A DNA stretch of 64,000 bases from DAOULY01 sp034414595 (lineage in GTDB: Bacteria > Chloroflexota > Dehalococcoidia > SZUA-161 > JAUWZY01): NCBI GenBank assembly GCA_034414595.1, contig DAOULY010000009.1, positions 1 to 64,000 of the forward strand, written 5' to 3'. The translations under genes were made by a program, and so were the position numbers. Below are positions 60,489-64,000 of this stretch, in pieces (the stretch's first letter is position 1; each line of letters starts with the position of its first letter). The notes below the pieces were generated by a model. That model was given only the letters and a program-made list of their open reading frames with translations. It searched no databases and had not been told where the DNA came from.

Positions 60489-60566
60489 TGGCGCGCTTGG
60501 CGGGACTTGAACCCGCGGCCTTAGCCTCCGCAGGGCTACGCTCTATCCATGCTGAGCTACAAGCGC
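60489..60566 (-). tRNA. tRNA-Arg, anticodon GCG
   Basis: Acceptor GCGCTTG pairs with CAAGCGC. The anticodon stem TAGCC/GGCTA encloses CTGCGGA, giving anticodon GCG (codon CGC). The T-arm GCGGGTTCAAGTCCCGC is intact. CCA is encoded. It lies one base from tRNA-Val. Confidence 0.9.
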
Positions 60567-60655
60567 TTTTCTCAATCTATTTGTTTAGTGGGAGCATCTA
60601 TCCCAAGGCAGCCTATTGCTAACCTCGCCTTATATCTCGCGTCAGATTGAAAAAG

Positions 60656-60738
60656 TGCCGAAGGGGAGATTTGAACTCCCACGCCCTTGCGGGCACTGCG
60701 CCCTGAACGCAGCGCGTCTGCCATTCCGCCACTTCGGC
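60656..60738 (-). tRNA. tRNA-Leu, anticodon CAG
   Basis: Acceptor GCCGAAG pairs with CTTCGGC. Loop TTCAGGG gives anticodon CAG (codon CUG). The long variable arm GTGCCCGCAAGGGCGT identifies a class II tRNA. The T-arm GGGAGTTCAAATCTCCC is intact. No encoded CCA. Confidence 0.95.
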
Positions 60739-60862
60739 ATTCGGTTCATCGGGCTAGAACTACGACCCGTGGAGTAAATTATAAGTGGCTCAGCTGGTGA
60801 TGTCAACGATGTACTAATCATGACGATATTTGCAGAATGTTCGAAAAATGCCTGGAGGTGAG

Positions 60863-60891
60863 TTGACAACGCAAGCGGCAAGGTGTGATAA
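60863..60891 (+). promoter_or_regulatory. Promoter of the SDR gene
   Basis: TTGACA at 60863-60868, a 17-base spacer, then TGATAA at 60886-60891 preceded by a TG, an extended -10. It lies about 70 bases before the first SDR start and just downstream of the divergent tRNA-Leu gene. Confidence 0.55.
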
Positions 60892-60961
60892 ATTAAGGTG
60901 AAGGCTGGGTGCCATGTAGAGAGGGAAGGGGCGTCCCTATTAAACGGTGGAGGGTAGTGAT

Positions 60962-61714
60962 ATGAGACTCGAAGGCAAAGTGGCCATCGTCACCGGTGGC
61001 GGGAGAGGACTTGGTAGGGCCTATTGCTTGAGGTTGGCCCGGGAGGGGGCCAAGGTTGCCGTTGTTGATGTCATCGATACCTCAGTCACGGTACAGGAGA
61101 TCGAGGAGCAGGGTGGCATTGCCATCGGCCTCAACGCCGATGTCTCCAGTGAACGGGATACCCTGCGCATGGCTGAGGAGACCATATCCAGATTTGGTCG
61201 CATCGATATCCTGGTGAACAACGCTGCTATCATATATGGACTGGAGCGCACACCGTTTGAGGATATCGCCCCCGATTTCTGGGATAAGGTGATGGCGGTT
61301 AATGTGAAGGGATGCTGGCTCTGTGCCCGTGCGGTGGTGCCCCAAATGAAGAAGCAAGGGAAGGGTAAGATCATCAATATTGCGTCTGTTATCGCTTTCC
61401 AGGGCCGGCCCGGCTTGATGCACTACGCTACGTCGAAAGGGGCGGTTATCAGCATTACCTATTGTATGGCCGCAGAGCTTGGCGATTATAATATATGCGT
61501 TAACTCAGTGGCGCCGGGCCACGTACAATCCGAAGCAGGTTTATCCCTACACCCTATGGAGCAGGCGGAAGAAACAGCTAAAACCAGACAGGATATCAAG
61601 CGCGTCCTATATCCTGATGATATCACTGGTACCATTGCCTTTCTCGCCTCCGACGATGCCGATGCGATAACCGGTCAGACAATCGTCGTCGATGCAGGTA
61701 TGATAAGGCATTGA
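60962..61714 (+). CDS. SDR-family NAD(P)-dependent oxidoreductase (copy A, 250 aa)
   Basis: A classical short-chain dehydrogenase. GKVAIVTGGGRGLGRA is the TGxxxGxG cofactor site and AVVDVIDT the acidic beta-2 end, favouring NAD. LVNNAAI, the catalytic Ser in NIASVIAF, and Tyr/Lys in HYATSKGAV are all present. The C-terminus ITGQTIVVDAGM is typical. The ATG 60962 is chosen because GGAGGG lies 8 bases before it; a GTG 15 bases upstream overlaps that site. It is a tandem duplicate of the next gene. Likely oxidises or reduces a hydroxyacyl-CoA or alcohol. Confidence 0.93.
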   Translation: MRLEGKVAIVTGGGRGLGRAYCLRLAREGAKVAVVDVIDTSVTVQEIEEQGGIAIGLNADVSSERDTLRMAEETISRFGRIDILVNNAAIIYGLERTPFEDIAPDFWDKVMAVNVKGCWLCARAVVPQMKKQGKGKIINIASVIAFQGRPGLMHYATSKGAVISITYCMAAELGDYNICVNSVAPGHVQSEAGLSLHPMEQAEETAKTRQDIKRVLYPDDITGTIAFLASDDADAITGQTIVVDAGMIRH

Positions 61715-61745
61715 CAAATCGGGGAATCGTGCTAAACACCAACAA

Positions 61746-61793
61746 GATTACGGGCTGAGAAAGATCTGGGAGGAGATGGGGCGCCTCTATTAA
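61746..61793 (+). pseudogene. C-terminal relic of the FAD oxidoreductase
   Basis: In one plus frame the codons read DYGLRKIWEEMGRLY and then TAA. This matches the C-termini of the FAD oxidoreductases at 4799 and 6561 (EDLGLRKIWEEKGRPY). Upstream similarity ends at the aspartate. The equivalent spot before the first SDR (60915-60942) keeps a more decayed version. It shows that an FAD oxidoreductase gene once directly preceded an SDR of this type. Confidence 0.7.
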
Positions 61794-61811
61794 GCAGTGG
61801 AGGGTAGTAAC

Positions 61812-62564
61812 ATGAGACTCGAAGGCAAAGTGGCCATCGTCACCGGTGGCGGGAGAGGACTTGGCAAGGCCTATTGCTTGAGGCTGGCCCGGGAGGGGGC
61901 CAAGGTTGCTGTTGTTGATGTCATCGATACCTCGGGCACGGTGCGGGAGATCGAGGGGCATGGTAGCACAGCCATCGGCCTCAACGTTGATGTCTCCAGC
62001 GAACGGGATACCTTACGCATGGCTGAGGAGACCATATCCAGATTTGGCCGGATCGATATCCTGGTGAACAACGCTGCTATCTTATATGGACTGGAGCGCA
62101 CACCGCTTGAGGATATCGACCCCGATTTCTGGGACAAGGTAATGGCGGTCAATGTGAAGGGATGCTGGCTCTGTGCCCGTGCGGTGGTACCCCAAATGAA
62201 GAAGCAAGGGAATGGTAAGATCATCAATATTGCGTCTGTCGTCGCTTTCCAGGGCCGGCCTGGCTTGATGCACTACGTTGTGTCGAAAGGCGCAGTTATC
62301 AGCATTACCTATTCCATGGCCGCTGAGCTTGGCGATTATAATATATGCGTTAACTCAGTAGCACCAGGCTACATACAATCCGAAGCAAGTTTGCTCCTCC
62401 ACCCTATGGAGCAAGCAGAAGAAACAGCTAAGACTAGACAAGATATCAAGCGCATCCTATATCCTGATGATCTCACTGGTACCATTGCCTTTCTCGCCTC
62501 CGACGATGCCGATGCGATAACCGGTCAGACAATCGTCGTCGATGCAGGTATGGTAAAGCATTGA
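61812..62564 (+). CDS. SDR-family NAD(P)-dependent oxidoreductase (copy B, 250 aa)
   Basis: A close tandem copy of 60962-61714 (about 90 percent identical by eye). It keeps TGGGRGLGKA, NNAAI, the Ser in NIASVVAF and the Tyr/Lys of HYVVSKGAV. The leader with GTGGAGGGTAGT is duplicated too, so the repeat unit includes the 5-prime region. Differences are scattered (GHGSTAIGLNVD against EQGGIAIGLNAD), without signs of decay. It ends five bases before the convergent CoA ligase gene. Confidence 0.93.
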   Translation: MRLEGKVAIVTGGGRGLGKAYCLRLAREGAKVAVVDVIDTSGTVREIEGHGSTAIGLNVDVSSERDTLRMAEETISRFGRIDILVNNAAILYGLERTPLEDIDPDFWDKVMAVNVKGCWLCARAVVPQMKKQGNGKIINIASVVAFQGRPGLMHYVVSKGAVISITYSMAAELGDYNICVNSVAPGYIQSEASLLLHPMEQAEETAKTRQDIKRILYPDDLTGTIAFLASDDADAITGQTIVVDAGMVKH

Positions 62565-62568
62565 CGGC

Positions 62569-64000
62569 TCAGGTAGTGCCCTCTGCCTTGAGTTTTGCGG
62601 CTATGTCTTGGCGCAGTGTCTTTTTGTCTGGTTTCTGGTCGGCCACCAGTGGGATTTTGTCTAAGATCTCCAGCCTTTGCGGCAATTTGTAGGCTGCGAT
62701 GCTCTTATCTTTAAGGTAAACGGTGATTTCCTCGAGGGTGAGCTGCTCCCCTGGCTTGGGAACTACGTAGGCGCAAGCTTTCTCGCCCATGACTGGGTCT
62801 GGCATACCGACAATGGCCACATCCACTATTTGGGGGTGGGTCATGAGTATGCTTTCGATCTCTGCCGGATAGATATTCTGGCCGCCGCGGATGATGACAT
62901 CCTTGCGCCGGCCCACTATCATCAAGTTGCCCTGCTCATCGAGCTTGCCCAGATCCCCTGTAGGATACCAGCCATCCTCGTCCCATAGTTCCCAAGTGCC
63001 CTCGGGGTTTCTGAATAAACCAGGGTGAGAGGTTGGCCCGCGGAAAATTATCTCCCCCACCTCTCCCCAGGGGAGTTCCTTGCCAGTCTCATCCACCAGC
63101 TTGACTTCGTTGCCTGTATACGGCTGGCCCACTGTCAGGTGGCGGATATCGATGGGATCGCCGATGGCAGCAGTGCTGATGGGACCACCATCTGCGGTGC
63201 CGTAGCGGTTTACCACCAGACACCCTATTCTCTCTTCCACGTCCCGTGCCAATTTGGGCGGCAGGGGCGAGCCGCCAACGATGAACACCCGCAGCGAGCT
63301 GAGGTCATATTGCCCCAGACTGGGGTGTTCCAGCATCATCACTAGCATGGTGGGCACAATTCCGACTATGGTGATCCTTTCCCTTTCAATCAGCTTGAAT
63401 GCTTCCTCGGCATCGAAGTGTTCCATGAGAACGATTTTAGCCCGTGCTACTGGTGAGCAGAGGAAGGCAGGGCTGCCACCTCCACCAGTGAGCGGGGTAA
63501 ATACCCCAAAGACATCCTCACTGGTGATGCCAAAGCACCTGATCAGCTCCTTGGCCACATGCACGCGATCACATATCGTCTCCTCCACCAATTTGGGGAA
63601 ACCGGTGGTTCCGGTGGAGTGCCGAATTCGAGCGACCTCTGTAGCCTCAAACGCCCTTTCTTGGAGAAGCGTCAAGGGGTACCTATTCTCCAACGGTTGC
63701 TGCATCATCTCGGTGATGGAGGTAGCTCCATCAGGCACCTGGTCACCAACGACGAGAATATGCTCCAAGTGAGGCAACTGGGGATGGAGCCCCTGGATCA
63801 TATTGTAGTAATCAAAATCCCGGAACCGCCACGGGATAATGACCCCGGGAGCCTCAGTATAAGCCAAGATATACTCCATCTCCTTGTGGCGCATGGTTCT
63901 CAATATAGAGAGATTGACAATGCCGGCTTTCTCACAGGCGATGGAGATCAGGACCTGTTCCACGCAGTTGGGTAGCTGAACCACCAGCACCCTGTCTCTC
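62569..64000 (-). CDS. Acyl/aryl-CoA ligase, EntE-like (copy B), N-terminus beyond the right edge
   Basis: At least 477 codons are visible; the frame continues through the edge (RDRVLVVQLPNCVE), matching the internal ERDQILVVELPNCVE of the copy at 37741. P-loop RHSTGTTGFPKL, NRYGTADGG, GWYPTGDLGKLDEQG and GQNIYPAEIESIL are intact. The end DQKPDKKTLRQDIAAKL carries the catalytic Lys region. About 80-90 residues are missing. Function as for copy A: ATP-dependent CoA activation of an unidentified acid. It is convergent with the SDR pair. Confidence 0.92.
   Translation of the reverse strand, partial: RDRVLVVQLPNCVEQVLISIACEKAGIVNLSILRTMRHKEMEYILAYTEAPGVIIPWRFRDFDYYNMIQGLHPQLPHLEHILVVGDQVPDGATSITEMMQQPLENRYPLTLLQERAFEATEVARIRHSTGTTGFPKLVEETICDRVHVAKELIRCFGITSEDVFGVFTPLTGGGGSPAFLCSPVARAKIVLMEHFDAEEAFKLIERERITIVGIVPTMLVMMLEHPSLGQYDLSSLRVFIVGGSPLPPKLARDVEERIGCLVVNRYGTADGGPISTAAIGDPIDIRHLTVGQPYTGNEVKLVDETGKELPWGEVGEIIFRGPTSHPGLFRNPEGTWELWDEDGWYPTGDLGKLDEQGNLMIVGRRKDVIIRGGQNIYPAEIESILMTHPQIVDVAIVGMPDPVMGEKACAYVVPKPGEQLTLEEITVYLKDKSIAAYKLPQRLEILDKIPLVADQKPDKKTLRQDIAAKLKAEGTT

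Noticed and set aside
1..64000. CRISPR array, prophage or insertion sequence
   Set aside because: No regularly spaced identical repeats, cas genes, transposase, integrase or phage structural genes were seen; the repeats found are tRNA-derived or a single flanking pair.

Overview
The window reads as chromosome from an anaerobic, metabolically versatile bacterium. The best guess is an uncultured Dehalococcoidia-like Chloroflexota. That rests on gene content: molybdopterin enzymes of several kinds, a glycyl-radical enzyme, 2-hydroxyacyl-CoA dehydratase/benzoyl-CoA-reductase-like proteins, a B12-type acyl-CoA mutase, several CoA ligases and SDRs, and a Tat-exported formate-dehydrogenase-like protein without its usual partner subunits. 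Base composition looks near 50 percent GC by eye. No rRNA, ribosomal-protein or other marker gene is present, so the taxonomic call is an inference.

Layout. Positions 1-9727 (minus) hold a left-truncated HgdB-like gene, a hydantoinase-B/acetone-carboxylase-like gene, a cytoplasmic molybdopterin oxidoreductase, two tandem FAD oxidoreductases and a phenylacetate-CoA-ligase-like gene. Positions 10.3-17.1 kb hold MarR and LysR regulators, a glycyl-radical enzyme with its activase, and a Tm-1-like (UPF0261) protein. Positions 17.3-22.8 kb hold a small membrane protein, pyrophosphatase, a GH13 enzyme, a Nudix-membrane fusion flanked by a direct repeat, and a CsoR-family repressor. Positions 22.9-30.5 kb hold the FdhA-like protein, a TasA-like secreted protein, two gene relics, a second molybdopterin oxidoreductase and a NYN protein. 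Positions 30.6-41.9 kb hold tRNA-Val, HD and TatD proteins, MoaD plus a three-subunit molybdenum hydroxylase, an amidohydrolase, an acyl-CoA ligase, another relic, a second UPF0261 and a HAD phosphatase. Positions 41.9-51.1 kb hold a tRNA fragment, a CMD protein, a MarR-ABC exporter operon, PdxA, a malate/lactate dehydrogenase, a response regulator, Mrp and a flavoprotein. Positions 51.3-64 kb hold three HgdB-like genes, a NifX-like protein, a frameshifted pentapeptide-repeat gene, a mutase bracketed by tRNA-derived sequence, three tRNAs, two tandem SDRs and a right-truncated acyl-CoA ligase.

How the genes work together. The dominant theme is activation of organic acids to CoA thioesters (three ligases), then redox or radical chemistry on them (HgdB-like proteins, FAD oxidoreductases, SDRs, mutase, molybdenum enzymes). 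MarR and LysR regulators and a drug-type ABC exporter accompany them. Families recur within the window: HgdB x4, MopB x2, FAD oxidoreductase x2 plus a C-terminal relic, SDR x2 plus a relic, EntE-like ligase x2, UPF0261 x2, and two relics of a PEP-utilizing enzyme. The region is therefore shaped by duplication and gene decay.

The most unusual observations are enzymes that keep their fold but lose textbook catalytic residues: an FdhA-like protein, a molybdenum hydroxylase lacking its catalytic Glu, and a mutase with His replaced by Gln. Others are a CsoR/CstR-type operator placed exactly between the -35 and -10 of the FdhA-like gene, and short relics that record earlier gene orders.
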